A stretch of DNA of 14,922 nt, taken from contig JABHDC010000004.1 of NCBI GenBank assembly GCA_018673255.1, positions 1 to 14,922 on the forward strand, given 5' to 3'. The notes under the pieces are model-generated. The model had not been told where the DNA came from and searched no databases. It was given only the letters and a program-made list of their open reading frames with translations. This DNA comes from Gemmatimonadota bacterium (GTDB taxonomy: Bacteria > Latescibacterota > UBA2968 > UBA8231). The number at the start of each line of letters is the position of its first letter. Position 1 is the stretch's first letter. The position numbers and the translations under genes are program-made. Positions 1-7,622 of the stretch are shown piece by piece.

Positions 1-528
1 CAGCAACTGGCGTCCCTCTATCCAGAGATCCAGGCCTATTTCTGGCACGGCGTGGGCCGCGGGAGCTATTTCCTGCCCTTCGGCCTGGTACCCCGCGTCA
101 GTTCGGCCTCCCGCGCGCTGGAGATGCTGCGCGAAGAAGCGCCACACGAGGTCGCCTGGACCAATGCACTGTCCGGCCTGGCCTGGCCCCTGATCCTGGT
201 CAACATCAGACAACCGGAGATCATCGAATCTTTTCTGGCGCAGCACGGCGACCTGCTCGACACGACTGATGCCTTTGCCAGCGGTGTCGGTGCGTCGATC
301 GCCACCTGGTTTGACTCGAACGAAGGTGATACGCATCTGGTCCGGTTCTGTCAGCATCAGCCCGATCCAGTCGATGGCCAGCTTTCCCGGCTCTGGGAGT
401 GTCACGTACGGGAGCCCGCCAGGAGGGCTCTGAAATACGACTACCCTGCGATGAGAGAGAACGGTCTCTTGAGCAATTTGTTTCAGTATTCTCCGCTCGA
501 GCAGACCGCAAATGGCCAGATCGAATGA
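1..528 (+). CDS. C-terminal part of an unrecognised protein (5' end outside window)
   Basis: The frame is open from base 1 to a TGA at 526-528, giving 175 visible residues; an internal GTG at 52 lies in the middle of conserved-looking sequence and is not a convincing start, so the gene begins upstream. The visible part holds a glycine/aromatic stretch (GVGRGSYFLPFGLVPR, residues 17-32), an alanine/tryptophan-rich segment (SGLAWPLILVNIR) and a second glycine segment (FASGVGASIATWF). There is no signal peptide in view and no clear membrane helix. The spacing of these glycine-rich blocks loosely recalls the DUF1702 family, but I cannot confirm this. It lies 59 bases before the patatin gene on the same strand and could be in the same transcription unit. 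Function unknown. Confidence 0.7.
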   Translation, partial: QQLASLYPEIQAYFWHGVGRGSYFLPFGLVPRVSSASRALEMLREEAPHEVAWTNALSGLAWPLILVNIRQPEIIESFLAQHGDLLDTTDAFASGVGASIATWFDSNEGDTHLVRFCQHQPDPVDGQLSRLWECHVREPARRALKYDYPAMRENGLLSNLFQYSPLEQTANGQIE

Positions 529-587
529 CCCTGCTCTCCAGTGGTTCTGCAAGACAATCCAGTTACGATGAGAAGGCTTAGGCAGCT

Positions 588-2516
588 ATGAGTGAGAGTT
601 TGACCGACAGAATCAGTACCCTGTCGCAGATTGAGTTGTTCAGCTACCTGAAGCCAGAAGAACTGGAAGTGGCGGCGGGACTCTTCGAGGAAGAGACCTT
701 TCTCAAGGGCAAGAGCGTCTGTAAGGCGGGGGATGAGGGAGACACATTCTTCGTCGTCCTCAGCGGCGAACTCGAAGTCTGGGGCGGCCCCGATGAAAGC
801 CTGTTGCTCGCCCGGCTCGGTCCCGGTTCGCCGGTTGGAGAGATGTCACTCCTCATGGGTGACAAGCGGTCCGCCTCCCTCACCGCCTCCCAGCGAACCG
901 TGCTGTTGGTGATGGACAAGGACCACTTCAACAGCCTGTTGCTCCAGAACAACAAGATTCTGGAGTACTTCTCCAAGATCATCTGTCAGCGACTGGCGGC
1001 CACCTCTTCGGGCAAGTCAGTGGGCACCAACACGTTGGTTCTCAGCGTCATGAGCAATCCCGGACTCAAGGGGACATCGCTGGTGTCGTGTGCCGTGGCC
1101 AGGTTGTTGAAGGAATTCACCGGGCAGGAGGTCCTGCTGGCGAAGGTCCAGACACAGACAGGCAAGGGGCGATCCGACGCGCCCGCTCTGCTGACAGAAC
1201 AGATTGAGATGGACAACGACCGGATACGCAGCCTGGTCAAGCCGAATGAGACCGGCATGGCCGAGTTGAACGTCGGGATACGAACCGATACCAGCCTGTC
1301 ATCCTACGGTGAAGGTTTCGCGACGCTGGTCCTCAAGCTGAGAGAGAATTTCGCCTACATCGTATTCGATCTCGTAGAAGATCTGGCGGCCCTGACGGGC
1401 TCGATCGGAGAGTTCACCGACGTCCTCGTCAGCATCGTCGACGAGCCCACGACAGAGGTCAGCATCACCGAGGCGAGGTCCTTCGAGACCTACGAGCTCA
1501 TCAATCTGTTTAACGCCGGTTCCAAGCCGATCCCGATCAGCTCTTGTGAACCCTTTGTGCTCCCCGAGGATGCCTCATTGGCGAGTGGTGCCATTCTGGG
1601 GTCGCCGTTGTCTCCTGGCGCCGTGCCGCTCCACCGATTGACCCGCAAGGTTCTGGGCCAGACCGTGGGCATCGCTCTGGGAGGGGGCGCCGCCTTCGGC
1701 CTCGCCCACCTGGGCGTCCTCAAAGTGCTCGAGGAGAACCAGATCCCCATCGACATGGTCGTAGGCTGCAGTATGGGCTCCATGGTCGGGATTGCCTATG
1801 CGGCCGGATTTTCCATCTCTGACATGATCAGCAAGGCGCACGAAATGGGGAAACGTTCCAAGATGATTCTTGGGATCGACTTCTCGCTTTCGGCGCCAGG
1901 CGTGCTTGCCGGCAACCGGCTCAGGGAGTTGTACACGCCCCTTCTCGGTTCGCGACGGGATTTCCGGGATCTGATCAAGCCATGCCGTACGGTGGCCACC
2001 GATATTGAGTCAGGCGAGCGGGTCGACATCGGTACAGGCTCTCTCGAAGATGCATACCGGGCGAGCATCGCCGTACCCGTGGTGATCTCACCGATCAAAA
2101 GGGAGGGGCGGGTGCTGGTGGACGGGGGCGTTTCCGATCCGGTGCCGGCTGAGGTGGTCAGGGACATGGGGGCTGATATCTGTATAGCAGTGAATGTCGT
2201 CCCACCGCTCAAAAAAGGGGTGGAGATGGCCCTCTCCCGCTACGTGCGGCGTCTGGGTAAGTTCAACCCGCTCAGTTACTTCGGGGCGGATCAGGACTTC
2301 CCAAATCTGTTTGACATCACTATGAACTCCATGCAGACTCTGCAGCACGAACTGGGCAACTTCAAGGCGATCAGCGCCGATGTCCGCATCAATCCAGATC
2401 TCTCTGAGTTCACCTGGATTGAATACTACCGTTCCCAAGAAATCATCGACCGAGGCATCGAAGCCACCGAACGGATCCTGCCGGCCATCAAGAAGAAGGT
2501 CGGTCTGGATGCTTGA
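588..2516 (+). CDS. Cyclic-nucleotide-binding patatin-like phospholipase (NTE/RssA type)
   Basis: Predicted serine esterase of the patatin/neuropathy-target-esterase group, expected to hydrolyse acyl esters of (lyso)phospholipids at the inner face of the membrane. Residues about 15-135 form a cNMP-binding domain with a phosphate-binding cassette at 84-98 (GEMSLLMGDKRSASL, Arg94). Residues about 148-345 look like a decayed ParA/MinD-type domain: SNPGLKGTSL at 156-165 sits where a Walker A would be, and YIVFD ends at Asp261. The patatin domain follows, with oxyanion-hole GGGAAFG at 365-371, nucleophile elbow GCSMG (Ser395) and catalytic DGG (Asp512), so the Ser-Asp dyad is intact. There is no signal peptide or membrane helix. 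The start ATG is preceded by AGAAGG at 571-576. The 642-aa length fits bacterial CNB-patatin fusions. It heads a run of lipid-themed genes, the next starting 15 bases on. Activity is probably gated by cAMP/cGMP or another nucleotide (inference). Confidence 0.93.
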   Translation: MSESLTDRISTLSQIELFSYLKPEELEVAAGLFEEETFLKGKSVCKAGDEGDTFFVVLSGELEVWGGPDESLLLARLGPGSPVGEMSLLMGDKRSASLTASQRTVLLVMDKDHFNSLLLQNNKILEYFSKIICQRLAATSSGKSVGTNTLVLSVMSNPGLKGTSLVSCAVARLLKEFTGQEVLLAKVQTQTGKGRSDAPALLTEQIEMDNDRIRSLVKPNETGMAELNVGIRTDTSLSSYGEGFATLVLKLRENFAYIVFDLVEDLAALTGSIGEFTDVLVSIVDEPTTEVSITEARSFETYELINLFNAGSKPIPISSCEPFVLPEDASLASGAILGSPLSPGAVPLHRLTRKVLGQTVGIALGGGAAFGLAHLGVLKVLEENQIPIDMVVGCSMGSMVGIAYAAGFSISDMISKAHEMGKRSKMILGIDFSLSAPGVLAGNRLRELYTPLLGSRRDFRDLIKPCRTVATDIESGERVDIGTGSLEDAYRASIAVPVVISPIKREGRVLVDGGVSDPVPAEVVRDMGADICIAVNVVPPLKKGVEMALSRYVRRLGKFNPLSYFGADQDFPNLFDITMNSMQTLQHELGNFKAISADVRINPDLSEFTWIEYYRSQEIIDRGIEATERILPAIKKKVGLDA

Positions 2517-2531
2517 ACGGAAGAAATACAG

Positions 2532-2789
2532 ATGACGGCGACAGACACTCGAGACGAAGAGCCGCAAGACGAGGCACCGCAAGATGAAGCACCCGGTGAC
2601 GTATCCGGCATTCAGCATTTCCTGACCTTCTACCTCTATGGGGCCTACTTCCTCAAAGGGGGGCAACTGACGCAACACGAAGCGATCGATCACGTTGTGG
2701 CGATTGCCAAGGTGGGCGACAAGGTCCAGGCAATGGGTAAGGATGTGATGGGGCGACTCTGGGGCGGCTGCCAACAGAAAGACAGATAG
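2532..2789 (+). CDS. Small acidic protein, unknown function
   Basis: 85 residues. The N-terminal 23 residues are highly acidic and contain two tandem copies of PQDEA (coded at 2562-2576 and 2577-2591). The rest is a compact, probably helical segment with an aromatic run (FLTFYLYGAYFLKGG) and an amphipathic helix (HEAIDHVVAIAKVGDKVQAM). It has no signal peptide and no full-length membrane span. The start is supported by GGAAGAA about 7 bases upstream, and it begins only 15 bases after the patatin stop, so it is almost surely co-transcribed and could be a partner or regulator of that enzyme (inference). I recognise no family. The coding call rests on position, ribosome-binding site and sensible composition. 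Confidence 0.7.
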   Translation: MTATDTRDEEPQDEAPQDEAPGDVSGIQHFLTFYLYGAYFLKGGQLTQHEAIDHVVAIAKVGDKVQAMGKDVMGRLWGGCQQKDR

Positions 2790-2810
2790 AATCCTGCTTA
2801 TCACAGGAGC

Positions 2811-2864
2811 GTGCAGTACAAAGGGCTCCGACTCGGGCACGGGTTGGAGCCCTTTGCGCTGCAC
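2811..2864 (+). terminator. Long imperfect hairpin between two genes; terminator or leader element
   Basis: A perfect 10-bp inverted repeat (AAAGGGCTCC at 2820-2829 with GGAGCCCTTT at 2846-2855) encloses a 16-base loop. Three more positions (one G-U, one mismatch, one C-G) join it to an outer 6-bp stem (GTGCAG 2811-2816 with CTGCAC 2859-2864), giving a stem of about 19 positions with one mismatch. It lies 21 bases after the small acidic gene and ends 23 bases before the start codon of the next. No T-run follows, so it is not a textbook intrinsic terminator. It could be a partial terminator or attenuator, an mRNA-stabilising 3' end, or a protein-binding leader. Confidence 0.6.
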
Positions 2865-2877
2865 AGCACCACCCAAT

Positions 2878-2882
2878 GGAGG
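2878..2882 (+). promoter_or_regulatory. Shine-Dalgarno GGAGG that fixes the start at 2888
   Basis: GGAGG lies 5 bases before the ATG at 2888. The upstream in-frame ATG at 2876 overlaps this site and has no Shine-Dalgarno of its own, so 2888 is the better start of the 414-aa protein. Confidence 0.75.
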
Positions 2883-2887
2883 AAGCA

Positions 2888-4132
2888 ATGTCTGACGAGC
2901 CGAAAACCGGCGACCCGAGCGCGGTCCAGCTGACAGCCGAGGACCATCTCGTTCTTGACAGTGTGGACGGATATCACGCCGACGGCCTGGCACTCAAGAA
3001 GTGGTGGGAAGAGGCCGACGCCGACGACGGATACACCGATACATTTGAAGTGGTGACCACGCTCAACCGGCCCGACAGCAGCCTCGGATTTTTCGGTGAG
3101 GCCCCCCTGGATCGTGGCAACATGCCGGTCATGGGGGTTGTGGACGAAGTGTTCTACGACCGGCCCAAGGCCGCTCAGCCGTGGAGTGAGGCCGCCGCCT
3201 CGTGGACGTGCGACCAGATCCGCGAATTCGTCCTGCACTATTTCATGCGAATCAGCGACTGCCGCCAGCCCGAGAAAGTGGTTGTGACGGACGGTGGGAG
3301 CCCTGATTCCGATGAAGAGGTCGAAAGGCAGGGGATGTCCTTCTCCCAGGTCTACTACAAGCTGAAGGCCACGGGCGAGTGTGGGAAATTCTCCCCCGAA
3401 GACCAGGGCGCGACAATGGATCTGCGCCAGATCGGCGATACCTATGACTGGATCGTGGTCAAACTCCGTGTCTGGGATTTCACTGTTGCGATCCAGCCGA
3501 TGGGGGCCGGCGGCCCCAAGCTGACGGTGCCGCTGAAGGAGGAGAGTTACCTCCTGCTGACACCGGATTTCATCGTCGACGAAGAGAAGCCCGAAGAGGG
3601 CCTGCTGGGTGAATACGGTTTTGGTTACGCCTTCATCAAGAATCCGACCCGTGGGCCTTTCGCATATGGTCCGGGGGAATTCGAGACCGCATACCAGCAG
3701 ATCAATTTTCGCGTGCGCGAAAATGGCGAGAGCTACGTGCGCATGATCTTCGTCTCCAATCGGCCTGACAAGATCATGAATCTCTCTTTCGACCCTGTGA
3801 GCTGGGGCTTTTCCCTGGCCGACCTCATGTCATTTGGCCTGGCTTCGCGCTTCCTGCAGCCGGTGAAATCCAGCCTGGAGGGACTGTCGCTCAAGGGCGG
3901 AAATATGGATCCAACCCTGGCTGCGATGGGACTGCTCAACGTGCTGACCGATGGCCAGGCGGCGGAAAGATTCGACATCTCTTCAGATCAACTCTACAAG
4001 AATTTCCTGGTACAGCACTCAAGGCAGCACTACCAGACGATTATGGGATCCCATATGACCTGGCGGCAGATACCCGACTGGCTCGACAGTGCGGCCTTGC
4101 CGCATTGGGTCGTCTCGGGAATGAGTGCATGA
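2888..4132 (+). CDS. Unrecognised 414-aa soluble protein in the lipid-themed run
   Basis: I recognise no family. It has no signal peptide or transmembrane helix. The N-terminus (about 1-60) is acidic with a WW-containing helix (LALKKWWEEADADD). The middle (about 95-260) alternates short beta-type stretches (DWIVVKLRVWDFTVAIQP, SYLLLTPDFIVD) with glycine/aromatic loops such as GEYGFGYAFIK. The C-terminal third is mostly helical, with SFGLASRFLQPVKSSLEGLSL, and ends in a Trp-rich tail (MTWRQIPDWLDSAALPHW). It starts 23 bases after the hairpin and stops 12 bases before the SGNH-like gene, so it is probably translated from the same message. A role with the patatin, SGNH-like and FadL proteins is likely from position only. 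An alternative start at 2876 would add MEEA. Confidence 0.85.
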   Translation: MSDEPKTGDPSAVQLTAEDHLVLDSVDGYHADGLALKKWWEEADADDGYTDTFEVVTTLNRPDSSLGFFGEAPLDRGNMPVMGVVDEVFYDRPKAAQPWSEAAASWTCDQIREFVLHYFMRISDCRQPEKVVVTDGGSPDSDEEVERQGMSFSQVYYKLKATGECGKFSPEDQGATMDLRQIGDTYDWIVVKLRVWDFTVAIQPMGAGGPKLTVPLKEESYLLLTPDFIVDEEKPEEGLLGEYGFGYAFIKNPTRGPFAYGPGEFETAYQQINFRVRENGESYVRMIFVSNRPDKIMNLSFDPVSWGFSLADLMSFGLASRFLQPVKSSLEGLSLKGGNMDPTLAAMGLLNVLTDGQAAERFDISSDQLYKNFLVQHSRQHYQTIMGSHMTWRQIPDWLDSAALPHWVVSGMSA

Positions 4133-4144
4133 GGACGCACCGGT

Positions 4145-7100
4145 GTGACAGGTTTGGATATCTCCAGGACAAGAAAGACGGCGTGGCATATGCGTGAATT
4201 TATCAAATCTGTGGTCAGTTTTTCCCTGGCTGTGCCGCTTTTCGCGATCAAGCAGCTGAGCAATACGCTCCAGGCGAAAGAAGAGACACCCGATCCGGAT
4301 AAGACGGGGAACGAGGCGGCTCTCGATGCCGTCACCCGGGCTACTGAGGCGCAACTGGCGGGTCCCATCAAGTCCGTCTTCAAGGGCGGTGACAAGCTGC
4401 AGCGAGATCTGGTAGACCGGATGTTCGACTCCCTGCCCACCGATGGCGACAGCTCCACTGTCACCGAGCAGGAGGCGAAGGATGGGACGCCCGAGGGACC
4501 GGTCGACGCTGGCCAGCTGGACAAGAGCGTCTTCATCGCGCTGGGGGAAGGCCTGGCCGCCGGCGTCGGCGATTTCGGACTGAGCGCCGAATTCCAGAGT
4601 GGGAGTTTCCCCGCCCTCCTTGCCCTTCAGATGCAGACCGAATTCACTCAGCCGCTGGTTGAGGCGCCCGGCATTGGCGCCGTACCGGGCTTCGATGACC
4701 TGCCTGTCATCGTTCCGGCACTCATGCAGAACACGGCGCTGGACGAATTTCCTCCTCGGGCGGACTACGCCAACCTGTCGGTGCCCAGCTTCAGAGTATG
4801 TGACGCGCACCAACTACGGCCGATCCCGCCTCTCGTCCACCGCGGCGATCACAAGCAGACGGCGGCCAATCTGATCCTGGGCGGCAGTGACCTCATCGCC
4901 GGAAAGGCGGGCGAGCTGTCGACTCAGCTCGAGTGCGCCCTGCGGCAGAAACCGACGGTCGCCCTCCTCGAACTGGGTTACTACGAGATCGTCGAAGCGG
5001 CCGTCAAAGGCGACCCTGCCGGTTTGCCGGATGTGGATACATTCCGAGACGCCTACGCACCATTGCTCAAGTCCCTGCGTGAGGCCGGCTCGCAAGTCGT
5101 GGTGATGACCATTCCCGACCCTCAAGACACGGCTTACCTGTCGACGGTTGAATCTGCCGCCGGGAATCTGAAGATTGATCCGTCGCTGATCTACGAGGGA
5201 TACGACCTGAACCCGGGCGACCGGGTCACTGTCAGCGGCCTCGTTGATATGGGGTGCCAGTTGCTCACAAGAGACCTCGGACCGCTACCGGCCGGGTCCA
5301 TCGTCCCCGCAGCGGTGGTTGGCCAGATCAGCACTTGTGTCCAGGCCCTGAATGCAGAACTGGCTACCCTCGCCGAGACACACGGCGCCCTGGTCTACGA
5401 CCTGCACGGCTTTCTGCACCAGTTTGCCGAAGAAGGGGTGACCCTTGGGCTCAGACAGCTGAGTGCCGATTTCCTCGGCGGCTTCTACCAGCTCAATGGG
5501 CACTATCCCGGGCTGGCCGGACATGCGCTCATCGCCAATGAAGTGCTCGAACTGCTCAATGAAGCCTTCGGGGCCGCTTTCCCGCTGGTCAATGTCGAGG
5601 GGGTCCTCGACAGCGATCCGGTCGCCTCGTACCGACAGGCGGAAGGCCCCGATCTGGCTCTGGATGATCTTTCAGCCCTCACTCGCCCAGCGGTCGAGAC
5701 CTTGCCCGAGTCCGTCGAAGAGATCGAGGTGGTGCCTGTCATCCCCTTCGAGGCGGCCGCGGACGATGGTCACGGTGGCCATACCTCCAGGTTGACCCTG
5801 CCATCTGACCTCGAGCAGACACTGCCTTTGAGCAAGTCGTCCAGCTACTACGGCGACGCCATCCGGGCAGTGAACTGCCGGACCGAACAGGAGTCTCAGT
5901 TCGGCAGCGGCCGGGAGCTACTCTTTGGCGGCCTGGCCATGCTCGACAGCCATCTCCATGGCCACATTCACATCAAGTTCACTGAGCCGGTCGATGATAT
6001 CACCCACTTCGAGGTCTCCCTCGGCGAGGGGCTGGTCGGCGATGACGGCGTGATGACGGCGCCTCAATTCTTCAAGCTGCCGGCCCAACAGAACTCGGTT
6101 GCCGACGATGCCGACCTGATCTCCTCGGGTGATCTCGACCTGGCCACCGGAGAAGTCACCAACCTCGATTTCGCTTTCCGTTTCTTCAATACCGCCCTGC
6201 TGGCGCTGGTGCGCTGCAATCCCAAGTTCCCGGATGTGCCGATCAAGTTCCCCGGCATGTACGGTTCGGCCTCAGCCCGTTTCGAGCAACGGCCGGACGG
6301 CAAGCTGGACTTCACCTTCCAGGGTACGACCTTCATCCCCCTGGGCATGGCCCTGGACGACCCGGTGCGCTTTCCGCTCCCGTTCTGCAGCCCGGCTCTG
6401 GAGTATGCAAGCATACCGGGCCATGGCACGACGCTGCACCCCCACATCCATCTGAGCACCAGTGCGTCGGCGGCGCTGGAAGACGAGAGCAACCTGCCGG
6501 ACATCCCGGTGAACGAGATCCGCGAATACACCATTCATGCCCACAATACCAGCTTCGGCGACAAGTTCCACCTGACCGCCCCCGAGCTGGTCGGTGATCC
6601 GACCGGGCGCTCCCAGCTGATGGGCCGGGTACAGGTGCAATTCGGCCAGCGCTTCGGGGATTCGGTGTCGGTCGCGATCTCCCACCTCAATCCAGGTGGA
6701 TTGCTGACCCCCGATCCCGGGTCGCCGCTGGGTGAAGACTTCCCGGGTCGTCTGCCTCCGGCCCCAATCGGGCACAACGAGTTCCTGCGCTTCTCGCAGC
6801 GGACCTACTATCTCGATAGTCTGACCTGCATCGACGACCCTTTCGACTTCTGCGTGGGGGCGGTCAATGTGAAGACGGGCAAGGTGCTGGGCGAACTGCT
6901 TCACCGAGCGCTGATCGGCCAGAACGTATTCTATGCCCTCGTCAGGTTAGAGCCGCGCACGCCCAAGGAGTCTTTCTACTTCCAGGGGCCGGCCCTCTTC
7001 GAGAAGGATTCTCACGGCCAGACCATCTTCCGCTTCCGGGGGCAGGTGACGATACCCTATCCCGAAGGCAATCTGTTCCCCGCACCCGACCTGGCGACGA

Positions 7101-7567
7101 CGTTTACGGCCGGCCCGGATTCGGTGTTGGACCCCTTCCTGTGGGTTCAGGCGATGGACACGCCAGAGGCGCCGGAGATGGTCAAGAAGGGCGAGGCTGA
7201 CCAACTGGTCTCCTCCGCCTCTGAGGTGTTCTCGTACCGCTACGAGATCCCGGGCGCCCCGGACCAACATTCGGCGCTCTTCGAGTACACGAACCACACG
7301 CAGAACGGGACGTATCGGCTGGATTCTCTCGCCTGGGTGAGTTTCACCAATTCACGGGAGTCCCAGCTCGAACCGGGCGACTACGACACGGTCACCTTCG
7401 CTGGTTTCGGCTGTTGGGACAAGAACGACGTGCAGAATGAAGGCGTGTCGGCGACGGTACAGGTTTCGACGGCCGCTGAGGCCTCGTACGTGAGCATCCA
7501 GATCGGCGCAGCAGTGGTATCAAACGTCAACACTAAGCCAGAGGATATCGATGAGGTCCGGCCCTAG
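4145..7567 (+). CDS. Large SGNH/GDSL-hydrolase-like protein with degenerate active site and unknown C-terminal half
   Basis: 1140 residues. Residues 22-34 are hydrophobic behind basic residues (MREFIKSVV...), which suggests a signal or membrane anchor without an obvious cleavage site. Residues about 130-485 match the SGNH fold block by block, but the consensus residues are changed: block I GDS reads GEG (134-136), block II VPGF reads VPSF (Ser215), block III GxND reads GYYE (278-281), and block V LDGxHP reads LNGHYP (Asn451, Tyr454). Flanking conserved sequence is kept (SFPALLALQM, GHALIANEVLELLN), so this looks like a pseudoenzyme rather than a broken gene. Residues about 540-1140 are probably beta-rich and of unknown family, with His clusters HLHGHIH (603-609) and LHPHIH (764-769). 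The GTG start has GAGGA 9 bases upstream; ATG at 4190 would remove 15 residues. It sits between the 414-aa gene and a FadL-type porin, hinting at lipid binding or delivery (inference). Confidence 0.88.
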   Translation: MTGLDISRTRKTAWHMREFIKSVVSFSLAVPLFAIKQLSNTLQAKEETPDPDKTGNEAALDAVTRATEAQLAGPIKSVFKGGDKLQRDLVDRMFDSLPTDGDSSTVTEQEAKDGTPEGPVDAGQLDKSVFIALGEGLAAGVGDFGLSAEFQSGSFPALLALQMQTEFTQPLVEAPGIGAVPGFDDLPVIVPALMQNTALDEFPPRADYANLSVPSFRVCDAHQLRPIPPLVHRGDHKQTAANLILGGSDLIAGKAGELSTQLECALRQKPTVALLELGYYEIVEAAVKGDPAGLPDVDTFRDAYAPLLKSLREAGSQVVVMTIPDPQDTAYLSTVESAAGNLKIDPSLIYEGYDLNPGDRVTVSGLVDMGCQLLTRDLGPLPAGSIVPAAVVGQISTCVQALNAELATLAETHGALVYDLHGFLHQFAEEGVTLGLRQLSADFLGGFYQLNGHYPGLAGHALIANEVLELLNEAFGAAFPLVNVEGVLDSDPVASYRQAEGPDLALDDLSALTRPAVETLPESVEEIEVVPVIPFEAAADDGHGGHTSRLTLPSDLEQTLPLSKSSSYYGDAIRAVNCRTEQESQFGSGRELLFGGLAMLDSHLHGHIHIKFTEPVDDITHFEVSLGEGLVGDDGVMTAPQFFKLPAQQNSVADDADLISSGDLDLATGEVTNLDFAFRFFNTALLALVRCNPKFPDVPIKFPGMYGSASARFEQRPDGKLDFTFQGTTFIPLGMALDDPVRFPLPFCSPALEYASIPGHGTTLHPHIHLSTSASAALEDESNLPDIPVNEIREYTIHAHNTSFGDKFHLTAPELVGDPTGRSQLMGRVQVQFGQRFGDSVSVAISHLNPGGLLTPDPGSPLGEDFPGRLPPAPIGHNEFLRFSQRTYYLDSLTCIDDPFDFCVGAVNVKTGKVLGELLHRALIGQNVFYALVRLEPRTPKESFYFQGPALFEKDSHGQTIFRFRGQVTIPYPEGNLFPAPDLATTFTAGPDSVLDPFLWVQAMDTPEAPEMVKKGEADQLVSSASEVFSYRYEIPGAPDQHSALFEYTNHTQNGTYRLDSLAWVSFTNSRESQLEPGDYDTVTFAGFGCWDKNDVQNEGVSATVQVSTAAEASYVSIQIGAAVVSNVNTKPEDIDEVRP

Positions 7568-7605
7568 TCGGGCACGATTCATCGCACCTCGGCACATTTT
7601 TATGG

Positions 7606-7612
7606 TAAGGAG
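7606..7612 (+). promoter_or_regulatory. Shine-Dalgarno TAAGGAG for the FadL-type gene
   Basis: TAAGGAG lies 10 bases before ATG 7623 and 13 before ATG 7626. A second AAGGA at 7617-7621 is 4 bases before ATG 7626. Both favour a start here over ATG 7551, which lies inside the preceding gene and would put 24 extra residues ahead of the signal peptide. Confidence 0.65.
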
Positions 7613-7622
7613 ATCGAAGGAA

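Noticed and set aside
1..528. Assignment of the first gene to the DUF1702 family
   Set aside because: The resemblance is only in spacing of glycine/aromatic blocks recalled from memory; not strong enough to name.
2562..2591. Tandem 15-base repeat as a minisatellite or CRISPR-like element
   Set aside because: Only two copies, in frame and coding PQDEA twice; explained by protein sequence.
2088..2993. 301-codon open frame on the minus strand
   Set aside because: It lies antisense to the patatin, small acidic and 414-aa genes, spans the hairpin, and its translation is rich in Arg/Pro/His with no recognisable domain; it is a shadow of high-GC coding sequence.
6272..6904. 210-codon open frame on the minus strand
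   Set aside because: Antisense inside the long SGNH-like gene, with shadow-type composition and no motif.
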